Shown here: positions 11,701 through 21,076 of the stretch, piece after piece
Layout: the number at the start of each line of letters is the position of its first letter
Numbering within the stretch: position 1 is the first letter of the stretch
Assembly: GCA_019095985.1 (NCBI GenBank)
Contig: CM032659.1
Span: 14,157,200 to 14,221,199 of the forward strand
Reading direction: 5' to 3'
From: Streblospio benedicti
Taxonomy: Eukaryota > Annelida > Polychaeta > Spionida > Spionidae
Length of the DNA: 64,000 nucleotides
Made by a program: the position numbers and the translations under genes
Notes under the pieces: model-generated
The model's input: the letters and a program-made list of their open reading frames with translations, nothing else
Databases searched by the model: none
What the model was told of the DNA's origin: nothing

Positions 11701-12793
11701 GTCACCGTGTCCCGCCGCCGTGGAAACACTCGCTCTCACAATCAAAACACAAGGTCAGTACAGTGCAAACTCCAATTACACCACGTTTCTATTGAGACCA
11801 CCTTTGATTGCTCATGGTCCCAAAGCTTCATGAAGAGACTGATATGAACTCCCACCTCTATTGAGACCACTGAAAGTCAGTCCCATGGTTCTACCAGAGA
11901 TATTCTACTGTGTTTGTAATAGTTATATGTATAACAGGGTCAGAATTAAACAACCGTCTGTTCGTATGGATGAATAGAAGCGTCAATTTTGAGCATGATG
12001 AGTGGAATTAAGTATATTATCCAGGGTTTTGACTGAGCTGACTACTAGTAGCACTTTACCACATATTTATTATCCTATATAATACATGTATGTACAACAA
12101 ATACACAATAGCTAAATTGTGATGTAAGCTTTCTCAAAATGTCAAAAAACATTTAGCAAAATAAAGAATACAACATTCATGCATACATTAAAAAAACAAA
12201 CAAAAGATTTGAGTTGGATCTATTGAACAATATTTGAAAGAAAAAAACAGTTCTTAATTTTTTATTTAACTTTTTAAATAAATGCAACAAAACACTGTGA
12301 CTAATTTTTTCCCATTTGTTGGTAGCCCCGTACTGGCCGTGTGTACTGCGGTACTCGAGCAGTATCCACATGTCTGCAGTACATGCTGCGCGAGCTGAGG
12401 ATGAGACAGTCAGCGCCTTCGCTTCACTTTCAGTTGTCCATGAAAAACCGACAAGGTACTTCAGCTTGTATGCTTTAAAGTTAATTGTTGAATGGAAAAG
12501 AGTTCTTTGATGATTGTTTAATTATTTTCACATGTAAAGAAAGTGTGGTTTTCTCACACATGATCAATCATTATTCAATCAATCGATCAATATCAGATTC
12601 TATGTAAGGTTTTCATTTTTCAAAGTAGTGGTCGAATGGTAGTAGTTGAAGAGAACTTGTGTACACTGTTATATTGAATATTTCGAGAGAAAATTGTAAT
12701 GTCTAGACAAAAATGAATCCTAAATAGATATATTAGCCCTTTGTAAATCTTATTCGATCTTTTGTTTTCAGTGAGGCAATGGAAGAATCGTGA
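2649..12793 (+). CDS. HDAC4: class IIa histone deacetylase (HDAC4/5/7/9 family), 5' partial
   Basis: Nineteen exons with GT/AG borders and compatible phases encode an HDAC4-type protein. Coordinates: 2649-2774 or 4020-4124 (alternatives), 4619-4731, 5017-5269, 5434-5633, 6138-6383, 6675-6779, 7213-7405, 7725-7860, 8246-8367, 8632-8732, 9119-9228, 9562-9679, 9913-10100, 10610-10774, 11210-11296, 11669-11753, 12326-12455, 12772-12793. Using one alternative exon the visible part is about 826 residues. Order: 14-3-3 site and NLS (SEPNLK), SMPNISIG, Gln-rich stretch after a second 14-3-3 site (RTHSAP), deacetylase domain, C-terminal export-signal region ([12 protein letters not shown]) and stop. 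Zinc ligands are seen in DWDVHHGN and SAGFDA, and the general-base His pair in PPGHHAE. The class IIa structural zinc Cys/His set is present (HACLCG, HPEH, LPCGG). The catalytic position is Tyr (LEGGYEL), not the His of vertebrate class IIa. The family acts as signal-dependent corepressors of MEF2. N-terminal coiled-coil and MEF2-binding exons are not in the window. One exon has a 1-nt deficit (10610-10774). The symbol names the family; an invertebrate usually has a single HDAC4/5/7/9 gene. Confidence 0.93.
4020..4124 (+). CDS. HDAC4: HDAC alternative exon B (14-3-3/NLS segment)
   Basis: 105 nt, acceptor ctctgcag and donor gtaagt, phase 1 at both ends. It encodes [14 protein letters not shown] and then [10 protein letters not shown], closest to the vertebrate HDAC4 region around Ser246 and its arginine-rich NLS. 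It is the canonical-looking member of the exon pair. Confidence 0.9.
4619..4731 (+). CDS. HDAC4: HDAC linker exon, Ser/Gly/Pro rich
   Basis: 113 nt, acceptor tttttcag and donor gtaatg, phase 1 in and 0 out. It encodes [15 protein letters not shown] and a further Ser/Gly/Pro-rich stretch with no fold expected. The junction from either upstream alternative exon stays open. Confidence 0.85.
5017..5269 (+). CDS. HDAC4: HDAC exon with SMPNISIG motif
   Basis: 253 nt, phase 0 in and 1 out, donor gtaagt. It encodes [15 protein letters not shown], then [10 protein letters not shown], the counterpart of SLPNITLG in vertebrate HDAC4/5, and [15 protein letters not shown] content is much higher than in the flanking introns. 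Confidence 0.9.
5434..5633 (+). CDS. HDAC4: HDAC linker exon
   Basis: 200 nt, acceptor tttccacag, phase 1 in and 0 out. It encodes [18 protein letters not shown] and an Ala/Gln-rich tail ending NLQ. The donor gtacag overlaps the first bases of an inserted MITE (5635-5805). Confidence 0.85.
5635..5805. mobile_element. MITE, TACAGTRGAACC family, copy 1
   Basis: It starts TACAGCAGAACC and ends GAGGTTCCACTGTA, a terminal inverted repeat with TA at the outer edge. Internal words such as AGAGACCAC, recurring as variants of GAGACCACCT in the other copies, mark the family. It is degenerate and non-coding. Its left end lies inside the splice donor of the preceding exon. Confidence 0.55.
6138..6383 (+). 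CDS. HDAC4: HDAC exon with second 14-3-3 site and Gln-rich stretch
   Basis: 246 nt, phase 0 at both ends, donor gtcaga. It begins [12 protein letters not shown], matching the Ser467 14-3-3 site of HDAC4 (RTQSAPLPQ), followed by a Leu/Gln-rich segment encoded by CAG runs, then an Ala/Gly stretch and ENVDEEAE. In vertebrates this lies between the regulatory region and the catalytic domain. Confidence 0.9.
6430..6608. mobile_element. MITE, TACAGTRGAACC family, copy 2
   Basis: It starts TACAGTGGAATGC and ends TTCTACTGTA, with internal GACCACCTCTATAA and TCTGTTGAGATCACTTGA. It lies about 46 bp after the exon at 6138-6383. No ORF is present. Confidence 0.65.
6675..6779 (+). CDS. HDAC4: HDAC linker exon
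   Basis: 105 nt, phase 0 at both ends, acceptor ggctgtag and donor gtgagt. It encodes [14 protein letters not shown] and a charged stretch ending REAFVRR. In position it matches the acidic linker after the Gln-rich region of vertebrate HDAC4. Confidence 0.8.
7213..7405 (+). CDS. HDAC4: HDAC linker exon, Ser/Ala/Pro rich
   Basis: 193 nt, phase 0 in and 1 out. It encodes [14 protein letters not shown], an Ala/Ser stretch and [13 protein letters not shown]. It sits where vertebrate HDAC4 carries its third 14-3-3 site, but no clear R-x-x-S-x-P is visible. The donor gtcagt is followed by GACCCACCGGTCAGTAACACA-like short repeats (7406-7495). Confidence 0.8.
7725..7860 (+). CDS. HDAC4: HDAC catalytic domain, first exon (structural zinc)
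   Basis: 136 nt, acceptor atatcag, phase 1 in and 2 out. It encodes [16 protein letters not shown] and [15 protein letters not shown], with the Cys and His ligands of the class IIa structural zinc site (vertebrate CTCG...HPEH). Confidence 0.92.
8246..8367 (+). CDS. HDAC4: HDAC catalytic domain exon
   Basis: 122 nt, acceptor attgcag, phase 2 in and 1 out. It encodes [18 protein letters not shown] and YGSNPQKL, matching vertebrate KATLEELQTVHSEAHTLL and YGTNPLNRQKL. Confidence 0.93.
8536..8631. repeat. intronic direct repeat, copy 1 (ends in a splice acceptor)
   Basis: This 96-bp stretch recurs at 10426-10525 with few differences (shared word AATCAATGAGCGTGG near the end). In this copy the last bases, ttctgtag, are the acceptor of the exon at 8632. 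Confidence 0.8.
8632..8732 (+). CDS. HDAC4: HDAC catalytic domain exon (LPCGG)
   Basis: 101 nt, phase 1 in and 0 out, donor gtatgt. It encodes [18 protein letters not shown], matching vertebrate RLPCGGVGVDSDTIWN. Its Cys completes the structural zinc site. Confidence 0.93.
9119..9228 (+). CDS. HDAC4: HDAC catalytic domain exon (PPGHHAE)
   Basis: 110 nt, acceptor gttgcag, phase 0 in and 2 out. It encodes [17 protein letters not shown] and [15 protein letters not shown]. The His-His pair forms the charge-relay and general-base positions of the active site. Confidence 0.95.
9323..9475. mobile_element. MITE, TACAGTRGAACC family, copy 3 (degraded)
   Basis: ATAGAACCTCTGATTAAGACC at the left, with internal ACCACCTCTTTAAG and TCTATTGAGACCACTTAA, places it in the family. 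The right end is eroded. Confidence 0.5.
9562..9679 (+). CDS. HDAC4: HDAC catalytic domain exon (zinc ligands)
   Basis: 118 nt, phase 2 in and 0 out. It encodes [17 protein letters not shown] and [13 protein letters not shown]. Asp and His of DWDVHHGN are the first two catalytic zinc ligands. Confidence 0.95.
9913..10100 (+). CDS. HDAC4: HDAC catalytic domain exon
   Basis: 188 nt, phase 0 in and 2 out, donor gtacgt. It encodes [18 protein letters not shown] and [14 protein letters not shown], then [13 protein letters not shown], aligning without gaps to vertebrate HDAC4. Confidence 0.95.
10426..10525. repeat. intronic direct repeat, copy 2
   Basis: Near-copy of 8536-8631, lying 84 bp before the exon at 10610. 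It ends ttttgtacag, an acceptor-like sequence with no recognised exon after it. Confidence 0.8.
10610..10774 (+). CDS. HDAC4: HDAC catalytic domain exon with 1-nt deficit
   Basis: 165 nt where phases on both sides (2 in, 0 out) require 166. The reading frame gives [18 protein letters not shown] (third zinc ligand Asp), then breaks at a C5-T-G7 run near 10695-10708. After the run, another frame gives [16 protein letters not shown], as in vertebrate CFGYLTKQL. Everything around it is conserved, so this is most likely a homopolymer error or an allele, not decay of the gene. Confidence 0.88.
10815..10945 (-). mobile_element. 3' tail fragment of a non-LTR retroelement (LINE or SINE)
   Basis: On the minus strand it reads AAGCCCTTGCGGCTGGGTGG and ends AATAAACAATTTTTGACTCG with a short TTGAC/TCGAC-like tail, the usual style of LINE-derived 3' ends. 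It lies in the intron before the exon at 11210. No reverse-transcriptase segment is seen. The family is not identified. Confidence 0.35.
11210..11296 (+). CDS. HDAC4: HDAC catalytic domain exon with the catalytic Tyr
   Basis: 87 nt, phase 0 at both ends, donor gtaacg. It encodes [19 protein letters not shown]. Vertebrate class IIa enzymes have His at the Tyr position (EGGHDL), which makes them almost inactive on acetyl-lysine; Tyr predicts a catalytically competent enzyme. Confidence 0.95.
11669..11753 (+). CDS. HDAC4: HDAC C-terminal exon
   Basis: 85 nt, acceptor accactag, phase 0 in and 1 out. It encodes [18 protein letters not shown] and [10 protein letters not shown], at the end of the deacetylase fold. 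A MITE copy starts five bases into the following intron. Confidence 0.85.
11759..11912. mobile_element. MITE, TACAGTRGAACC family, copy 4
   Basis: It starts TACAGTGCAAACTCC right after the donor gtcag and ends TTCTACTGTG. Internal TTTCTATTGAGACCACC and CTCTATTGAGACCACTGAAA are family words. Confidence 0.6.
12326..12455 (+). CDS. HDAC4: HDAC C-terminal exon with export-signal region
   Basis: 130 nt, acceptor ttggtag, phase 1 in and 2 out. It encodes [17 protein letters not shown] and [30 protein letters not shown] matches the nuclear export region ETVTAMASLSVG of HDAC4. Confidence 0.92.
12772..12793 (+). CDS. HDAC4: HDAC last coding exon and stop
   Basis: After acceptor tgttttcag the frame gives SEAMEES and TGA. 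It corresponds to the acidic C-terminus (EPMEEEPPL) of vertebrate HDAC4, shortened. Confidence 0.85.
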
Positions 12794-15700
12794 AGGAGGA
12801 CTTTGGTTTGGTCATGTGACCAATGCTATCAGATTTAGCCAGCTGTTGATTGGCTGGAATAGTTACTATGGAGACCAGATTACTGGCCAGAATTTGAATC
12901 CATTGGATGCCAAAAAGACTGGGAATGTGGATTTTGTTGCTAGTTCTGGTGAACAGAAGAATAGTCAGTAGGATATTGTAGATTTCTCAATCTGGTGAAG
13001 CAGCTGAGGATTGTAGTAAACTGGTCGATGTTGTATGCCCTGAGGAGCAGACAAGCATTTTTATAACTGTGGTGTTGATCACCAAAGACACAAAATATCA
13101 GCGTATTTTTGTTATTTACAGACAGGTGGGTTTTTGTTGTTGGAGGAACTATTTTTTGAACTGTTTTAATTTTTTGTCGTCCCTGTTCTGCCTGTGCCTT
13201 CTATCTTTACGTGAAGAAGGCTGCATATCAACGTGCATCAGGTTCAGTGGTGGCAATAATACTTGTTCACTTTTAGCAGGTAATTTGGTCAGAAGTTAAC
13301 ATTTTTGTTTTGGACATTTTACAAGTACAAATGAAATGAGAACTCCAATGGCGAACAATTTCACTTTTAAGAGTTTGTAAACTGCTAATATTGATATATA
13401 TATTATTGGCACGTCCAATTGTCCTTTGGAAAATGTTAGCGTTTGGTCAGATTCTTGTTTTCGTAGTGAGCGAATTTACATCATTATGTGGTCATCAGAT
13501 GTGGGCAGTGGCATATAGAATTCCATTTTCATCTACAATTGCACAAGCATTTGTCAGTCAACTGTCACAACATTTGAATGGATGTATTCTTCTTGTACAT
13601 TTCTGATCTAAAAGACGTGCATGCTTGCAAATTGAAAAGCTTGCTTACGGTCCACATTTGGTTACCACATTGGAAAATGGTGCCCAAAATGTAGGTCTGA
13701 CAGAGTGACAATGGTTGTCATTTGCTGTCAATGGTTCAGTGGCAGGTTGTTGATATTCATAGATTTCAATAAGTCCAAAGAACATTGATTACTTCTACAA
13801 TTAGTAGTATAATAAACATTAGGACCTCTTCAAATGTAACTCAGTTTGGTAGTGGATTAATGGGTTTGTGCATTTTTACTTATAAACTACTGGCAATAGA
13901 ATTAAGGTGATTACATGTATGTAGGGGTAAACAAATTCTCTTTTAAATGCAATCGTGCAGTTTTAGCCGAAGCATATTTACAAAGGTGGACTTAGAACTG
14001 TGAGACCTGTACTTTGGGTCATGGTGTATACTACTATTTTGTACTTTGAGCTCTATGTGCAAGTAGCTGGACATATTCACATAGATTTTTATTGAAAACT
14101 TTTTAAGGTTTTTGAAAATACATTGTACAAGCATCATGATCAGTGAGATCTGTTTCATATCAGAACAAATGTCATTTTCTCACCCTTTGACCCCCGAGAA
14201 GAGTTTATATTTAAAGCATTTGCTCGGAATGGCTGTTGACAGTTTGACCATGTAGATTCTTGCTTCATTGTATGGCCAAACGATGTTGTAATTTAGATTT
14301 TATATTTGAATTTTGTGATTAATCAAGTTTCGTGTGATTTTTTTGAAAGATTACCTGGTACATAATTTTCTACTTGCTTGACGCTCACTGTCAAATGATG
14401 CATGTCAAACTACATTGGAAGGACAATAGTGAAAACACCTGTTGCAATATTTAAGATACAGTCCTGGATACTCAAAAGTATGAATACATGTATCACACTA
14501 TCCGTAGCTCTCGGAACATCAAAAGATATGAAGCCTTTGTAAATTTATTTGTAAAGTGTCTGACATGAATAATTTCAGACATATCACTTTGGAAAATCGA
14601 GAAGTTTATTTTATTGTTATGTTAGAAATAAACAGTTGAAAAGTTCACACTTATTGTAAGTATCTTAACATATCCAACTTGCTATTGTACACACTTCTCA
14701 TTTGAATAAGATTTATATTATTTCTATTTATCTTGCTTGACTTTTGAAAATGGTATGGTAGAAATAGAAAATATATTTTGTAGTTGAAATAATTAGAAGT
14801 TATGACTGAACAACTTAGAAAAAAATCAAACTCACTTTTAATTATGTTTATATAAGACAGATACAAGAAACTCTATTATGTGCATGAAAAGTATCAGCAA
14901 AGAATTCAAGTAGAGTGTTTACAATGGGACCTCAAAAAATAACCCTAATGGACCCCATATACAAACATAAATCATGGATTTACTACAAATTACATTTAGG
15001 TGCCCAGTGGTCACTATTTCAAAGTTACAAACCAAAGTTGAGCACTTAAACTCGGATAAATAGTATGACCTTTAGAGGACTGTTTAGTCTGACGAAATTA
15101 ATGACAGGATTTAAGCCATGATGTGTTATACACTGTGGAAAACTAAATCTTTAAAGGATTCAAAGGATTTTCTTATTTTTATTTTTTAATCATGAAATAG
15201 TCATTGTATTGCTTATGTACTGTATATTCATAAATATTTTTTGTTGACGTCTACGTTTTTGTTATGAACTGATATTTATCAGAAATATTTTTGTACATGT
15301 CAAAACGCCGTAACATGCATACAATGATACAGTAGGGATTTTTCAAGTTCGAACTTCAGAACTGCACAAATCATGTATCCTAATTTGAATGAAAGAAATT
15401 ACTTTTTTAATAACAATGTTGTTGAAACTAAATTGTGGCAGTTATTAACTTTTGACATTTATATACATGGCTTTTGGTGATATTTCAAAGACTTTCTCAT
15501 AGCTACAGATATGTTCAATTTGGAAGGTTTTACTGTATTCAAATGTAAAAATTGTTATAAAAAACTTTGTCCAAGGTGCAGAGTTGAAAATGTTTGCATC
15601 ATTATATGGTGACGTCTCTGATTGCGGTGGGCAGTTTTTAGGGGCAGACGGATTTTCCCAGCTCCATTCTAGTCACTACTCCCACCACTGGGGGCAACAC

Positions 15701-16990
15701 TTGTACAGCATAATGTAGAACTTATTTTGTTGTTTATTTTGACATTGTGCTTTAGTGGCAGCCATTGCTACATCACTCTATGTGAAATGCTGCGCTGCAT
15801 TTGATACAAAGCTGATAAATTTTTATCCGTTTTTCGTTCGTATGTTCTGAAATATTATTGGTATGAACTACTGGTACTTTAATGTCATGTATAGTGTTAA
15901 ATATAATGCTATATTCCACTGTCTCATGTTCAATTTCATGTTTTATTGTTTAAGAATTTCACTGAAATTAATCGTGAAAATACCTGTACCACTTACTTCA
16001 CAATTCTCTATCATAATGATTTTTTTTTTTTTTTTTTTTTTGGGGGGGTTCAGTATTGAATTTACAAAGCTACATTGTATGGAGCTTACTATTTCAGAAA
16101 AAAATTGATCAAACATTAAATATGGTGGGTTACTAACATATGAGTATTGAAAAGTGCTGTGCAGCATTTGATGTTGGGTGGTTTTATTATTCCATAAAGG
16201 ACATTTGTATATTTGTACATTCTGTTGCTTGTTATGAGGCCAAAAGTATTATGTTGCAAACAGTGATCAAATCATTTTGTATGTGCATCATTTTTGTGAT
16301 ATGCACATTGAGTAGTGGAAAATTGTTCAGTCCATAATATTTAAAACAAACTGTACAAAAATGGCGTTTCTATGGAAATTAATTTATCGCTAGAGAACAA
16401 TGTACAAGGCATGATGCATGTTGTTTTATAGGTAACCTCAATATTGATCTGCATTTGTTTTTGTTAGTTCGCTTTGAGAGAAAAATTATCTGTTGTCGTT
16501 ACCATAATATATTTATTTAAATAATAAGATTATTTGTTTTTAAATTTGACAAAAGCTATGATATCTTGACTTTTGTGACTGGTTATCTTCTGAAAGTTAG
16601 ATTTGCAGCAGAATTTATTTTTGTTATTATACTTAAATTTTTTCTAAATGTTTGTTAATTTAAGTGGAAATAAATTGAAAAAATCTACATGTTATCTGCC
16701 TTGTGCATGATTTTGTATAGGTTTTGGTCCAGTGCGTTGTATTATGGCACTGAAAGTAGATTGGTTGAAGTTGAAATGTTGCTATACAAAACATGCAGTT
16801 TTCAACTGTCAAGTTTGTAAACAATTGGACACATTGTTTTGTTTATTATTGATATTGACTGAGTGTATGATTGAAACAATTGTTATGTCACGTATTTATT
16901 CCAAAAATTTGGACATTATATTGTTAATGCGAGAGAAAAGTGCTAGATGGCAGCACAATACGTAGCTGGTTTCATTAAAAGTTGTGATAA
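12794..16990 (+). other. 3'UTR-like region of the HDAC gene
   Basis: There is no coding signal over about 4 kb, and AT content is high. AATAAA occurs at 14627-14632 and 16669-16674, either of which could end the transcript. A T22 run lies near 16019-16041. Long 3'UTRs are usual for this gene family, so part or all may be transcribed; I cannot place the true end. Confidence 0.5.
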
Positions 16991-18268
16991 CAATGTTTAT
17001 AAACCATTTTTGTTTTTATTGGGATGTTGGGAGAACATTTTATGATGGGGTTCGACTGCATCAAAAACTTCCAACGCTTATATTACAAAAGAAAAAATTT
17101 TATAAGAATAATGGATGATACTAACACAAACTGATATATAGCAGACGCCACCAACAATTCTAACACATGTCATAAATGGAATCGTGTGGATGAACTTGTA
17201 TTTCTTTCCATACAAGATCCTAAATATAACATCTACAAAACCATAAAAAATAATTTTCTAAATTTAATTTATAAGTTAACCTGATGCATGTACATGTACA
17301 GAGAGATATGACTTCCCTTTTTACACAATAAAGTTGGGCAGCCCCATTTCTTAAAGTTTAAAATTGGCAGTTTTCAATTTTACAGGTTTTCCATTGATTG
17401 CTTGTACGATTTTCTCCATCAAAATACAATGCATAGGCAGACAGTAATTATGACAGAATTTAACCAACCTCTGGATTACTCTTGGCCATTTACATGTGTT
17501 TTATTAGCAGATTTATTTTTTTCAAATTATAAAAAAGGAGTTGGTTTAAAAATTGATTTGGTTCTGTCAGACCATTGAATAAAAACCTGTGACCAATTTT
17601 GTTAGAAATCAATCTTTATATATTTCAAGTTTCATATGTCCCACTTTAGTTTAGAAGATATTATCTAAAGTTAAAAAATTAAACAATAAAGATGTGAAGA
17701 TTACTAGTTTTTTAACCATATTTTAAGTACCTCTGAATCTCGTATGGGTTTATTGATTGGCAGATTTTAACCTTTACAATGGGAAATATACACGGCTGGG
17801 AGAGTGTAAAGAGCTGATCCTTGTTAAATAAAATTATATGGATGGCTTCAAATGTAAAGATACTAATATATTTTCACCTGGATGAATGTATTGTAAAGGA
17901 TCCTTCTTCAAAAGAAATAATAATGATCGTTTCATTCATATAAGGAAAATATTACATGATCCTTCACGAAGGTAGAAGACCAAAAGGGGGGGCCCCAGTC
18001 AACCCATTCAAATACCTACCCTGGTTCTTAAGCTCCTTAGAGATGAGATACATGTGAGTGACAATTCTGAAATTATGAGTGGTTGGCCAGAGGATTTGAG
18101 GTTGGCACTTTTGTCTGACACAGAGATATGAAGGGTGGCTTACCAATTTTTTTTGTGTGACTATCTAGATTTTCACCGATAATTTATTCTTTGTGTTTCG
18201 ACTTCACATCTTATGGCAAAAACTATGCACTTTAATGCCTTTCTCCTTCAATTTATTGATGATCGTAC

Positions 18269-18583
18269 ACAGAGATGCCAAGTTGGAGGAGCTTGAAAGG
18301 GGGAGACATTATCTTTTTAGGTAGAGGCATTTGGCGCGGGGCGAAGCGCGCCATAGGTGCGCAATGCTAGGGGGGTCTGGGGGCATGGCCCCCCAGAAAA
18401 TTTTGCAAATTTTAATGCCATTCTGTGCATTTTAGGCCACTTTTTAGGTATTATTTGTTTGAATTTTAATTTATTTTAGGGAATCAGTAGAAAGGGGGAG
18501 ATTAGAACACCTGAGGGGGAGAGGGGGAGAGAGGTCTCCAAAGGGGGGAGTCTCCCCCAATGCGGGAGACTTGGCAGGTCTGC
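18269..18583. mobile_element. MITE, CAGANNTGCCAAGT termini, filled site
   Basis: Termini ACAGAGATGCCAAGT and, in reverse complement, GCAGACCTGCCAAGT are inverted repeats. The element is flanked by GTAC on both sides (18265-18268 and 18584-18587); a TA duplication is equally possible. The interior includes GGGGGCATGGCCCCCCAG and G-rich words. The same site without the element appears after the gap at about 18726-18747. Confidence 0.7.
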
Positions 18584-18602
18584 GTACATGATTTTCACCA
18601 GA

Positions 18603-18702
18603 NNNNNNNNNNNNNNNNNNNNNNNNNNNNNNNNNNNNNNNNNNNNNNNNNNNNNNNNNNNNNNNNNNNNNNNNNNNNNNNNNNNNNNNNNNNNNNNNNN
18701 NN
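18603..18702. other. assembly gap (100 N)
   Basis: Exactly 100 N, the usual size for a gap of unknown length. The 45 bp at 18703-18747 repeat the flanks of the MITE before the gap (18239-18268 plus 18588-18602). Confidence 0.99.
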
Positions 18703-19076
18703 CCTTTCTCCTTCAATTTATTGATGATCGTACATGATTTTCACCAGAGGAAATGAGTATGTAAGTTGGGGTGGGGGCATATGCGTATTTTTTTTCACAC
18801 AAATTTGAGGGTGGTCTGCCTATTTTATCACTGACATTCCAGGTGCTGCAACTATTTTTAAGGAAATTTATTAAACCCCTTCCACCTCCCATCATAATTT
18901 CTGAATCTGTGAATAGTCCCTGAATTAATTTGTCTTACACTAAATTTATAACCAAGATTTTATATATAAACACATGTGAAAGTAGCTAATGAATATCCAT
19001 AGTTACTGCTGCTAATTCCTAAACGACTATACATGTTTGAATAAATCAAGACACCTCCCCCACCGCCCCCCCAAAA

Positions 19077-19107
<31 letters not shown>

Positions 19108-19671
19108 CAAACAAACAAAAAAGAAAAAAGATAAGAAAAGTGCGCCGTCAGAGGACGTCATGAGAAAGTCGTCACTGGCAGGTGCTACTGATAAAACTGT
19201 GCCTACATTCCACCCCGAAACCAACTAAACGAAGTAGCCATTTATCGCTCACAGTTGTGCCACAGCCTGGATAGAAACCATTAGGAATTATTTGCTCATT
19301 TGTCATATCAAATGGCATCCACAAATAGTAATGACGAAACAGGTGTGTATTTAAGACATTTATGAATTAATCTGGGGTAATTTAAATGTAATTAGGACGA
19401 TGGATGCATGTTAAACAGCCTCTCAATCACACGCCAGTTTGACATGATTTACTTTGAGTCAAGTTTGACATTCATCGATAATTTATTGTACTTGCTAGAT
19501 TTCTCGCATTGTTCTGCTATGAAAGCCTATTTGTTCAATGAGAAAATAGCAGTCCAAATTAGAATTTTAGATATTATGTCTATATATGACGGACTCCGAC
19601 TGGAAGTGAAGTTTCATGCACTTGCATGGTTTCTCAAAGTGGGTGAGTGTCGGTGGTTATTTGTCATAAAT

Positions 19672-19815
19672 TCCAGGAAACCACATTGACCCATTTTTCA
19701 CTAACCCAGTTTACTCTTCGATTCTTAGAAATTATTGGTGTCAGAGTATGGGATATATGAGCATAGAATACGTAGACCACTTTTTATATCTATCATGTTA
19801 AAAACCATGACCATG
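19672..19815. repeat. diverged direct repeat, copy 1
   Basis: Shares GAAACCAC, TTGACCCA, ACTAACCCA and ATTCTTAGAAAT-like words in the same order with 20114-20250. No ORF is shared between copies. Confidence 0.5.
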
Positions 19816-20113
19816 TAGATATAGCCTGTCTAGGTTTAGAGACCCAACAATATGAAATAATTAATTAATAGTCAACCAATGTTAATTGGTTAAATCTATG
19901 TATACATCATTGGTGTACTTATCCACAGAGCAATTTATAGAGAAATCTATGCATGTGTGACGGAGGGTTCTTGAGGAGCCCTTACCCGTACATTGAAAAC
20001 CTTCAATGGAAGGGTAGAGGCCCAAAGAGGGTAAAATATCATAGATTTGCATAGATGTCTGTATATTTTGAAATTACTCTCATGTATGTAGAGTCATCCA
20101 TGATATCATACAA

Positions 20114-20250
20114 AGGTTCCAGAAACCACGTTGACCCAATTAAACTAACCCAATTTTCTTTGCTCAATTCTAAGAAATCTTTGGTGTCTGTGTCTGGTAT
20201 ATTAGCACAAAGCATACATAGGGTGCCACAAAACATAACCACATTTCCTG
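20114..20250. repeat. diverged direct repeat, copy 2
   Basis: Same word order as 19672-19815, about 440 bp downstream. Nature unknown. Confidence 0.5.
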
Positions 20251-20637
20251 TCATGTTTTTAAGATGCAAATATGAGTTTTGATGAATATGGTCCGTTCAC
20301 AAATTGAAATCTTTGCAGTATTTAGAATTATAAAGGAAAGCAATATTTTTTATAAGTTTCACCAGAATCTGGCATGAAGTTTCCAACCTCCCTATTCTTC
20401 TGCCAGTTCAGGGTTTGATATTACTTTTGTGCATCTCAATATTAAGGACCTGGTCACATACAATATTACGGCTGCATCTGGGCTGCATCACGCCCAAAAC
20501 ATTTTTAAAATCTGGCAGATGTGGCTTTCAGTGGTAATTTTTGGTCATTTTAAACCAAGCCTACGTTTCCTGAAGACGCGCCACGCGTTGGCATTTATCT
20601 CCAGGTGCTGGCGGGGTGGGGGTGGCTCGCGTTTTGT

Positions 20638-21076
20638 CTGTTTCCTCACGGCGCGTTTGTCGCTCAGTATGAATGATCCGGGTGCTGTAGAACCACTGTG
20701 CACTTCAATAGAGGCATGCGACGTTTATCGTATTGACGCTATGTTTGGGCATATTATGGATTGACTCGCGCAAGTTCTATCAATAAATGTATCAGACGTG
20801 TGTTTAATTATCGAATATTTGAACTGACGTGTGACAGAACGCGTGGTCAGGAGACACTTAATGACTGTTCGATGCCAATGTAAATGATTCACGCGACAGT
20901 CCGTTTAGAGGGTCGGAGTGGTCACTGACAACAAAACGCGTGTCGCGTGGATTGATATCATTTCAATCCACGCGACACGCGTTTTGTCGTCTGCTCACCA
21001 ACGCATCAACAGGAAACAGCTAGTAGAAATAATATTGTACCGAACCAGGCGACAAAAGGCGTGATGAGGAAACACA
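20638..21076. repeat. GC-rich inverted-repeat region with ACGCG words
   Basis: Left TGTTTCCTCACGGCGCG and the reverse complement of the right end, TGTTTCCTCATCACGCC, form an imperfect 26-bp inverted repeat. Between them lie many ACGCG/CGCGT words and the palindrome at 20927-20991. It stands out from the AT-rich surroundings and may be a small foldback element or an upstream regulatory island of the TASOR-like gene. Confidence 0.45.
20927..20991. repeat. near-perfect palindrome, 29-bp arms, 7-bp loop
   Basis: The left arm 20927-20955 and right arm 20963-20991 are complementary at 28 of 29 positions; the inner 25 are perfect, including ACGCGTGTCGCGTGG. The loop is TATCATT. Confidence 0.9.

Larger units (their letters stand above)
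17000..19030. other. intergenic, AT-rich, no gene seen
   Basis: No exon is recognised. It contains the MITE and assembly gap listed separately. Confidence 0.6.

Noticed and set aside
19037-19228. Lys-rich open frame starting in a poly-A tract
   Set aside because: The lysines come from an A-rich low-complexity run. A short first exon near 19160 (MRKSSLA) remains possible but has no independent support.
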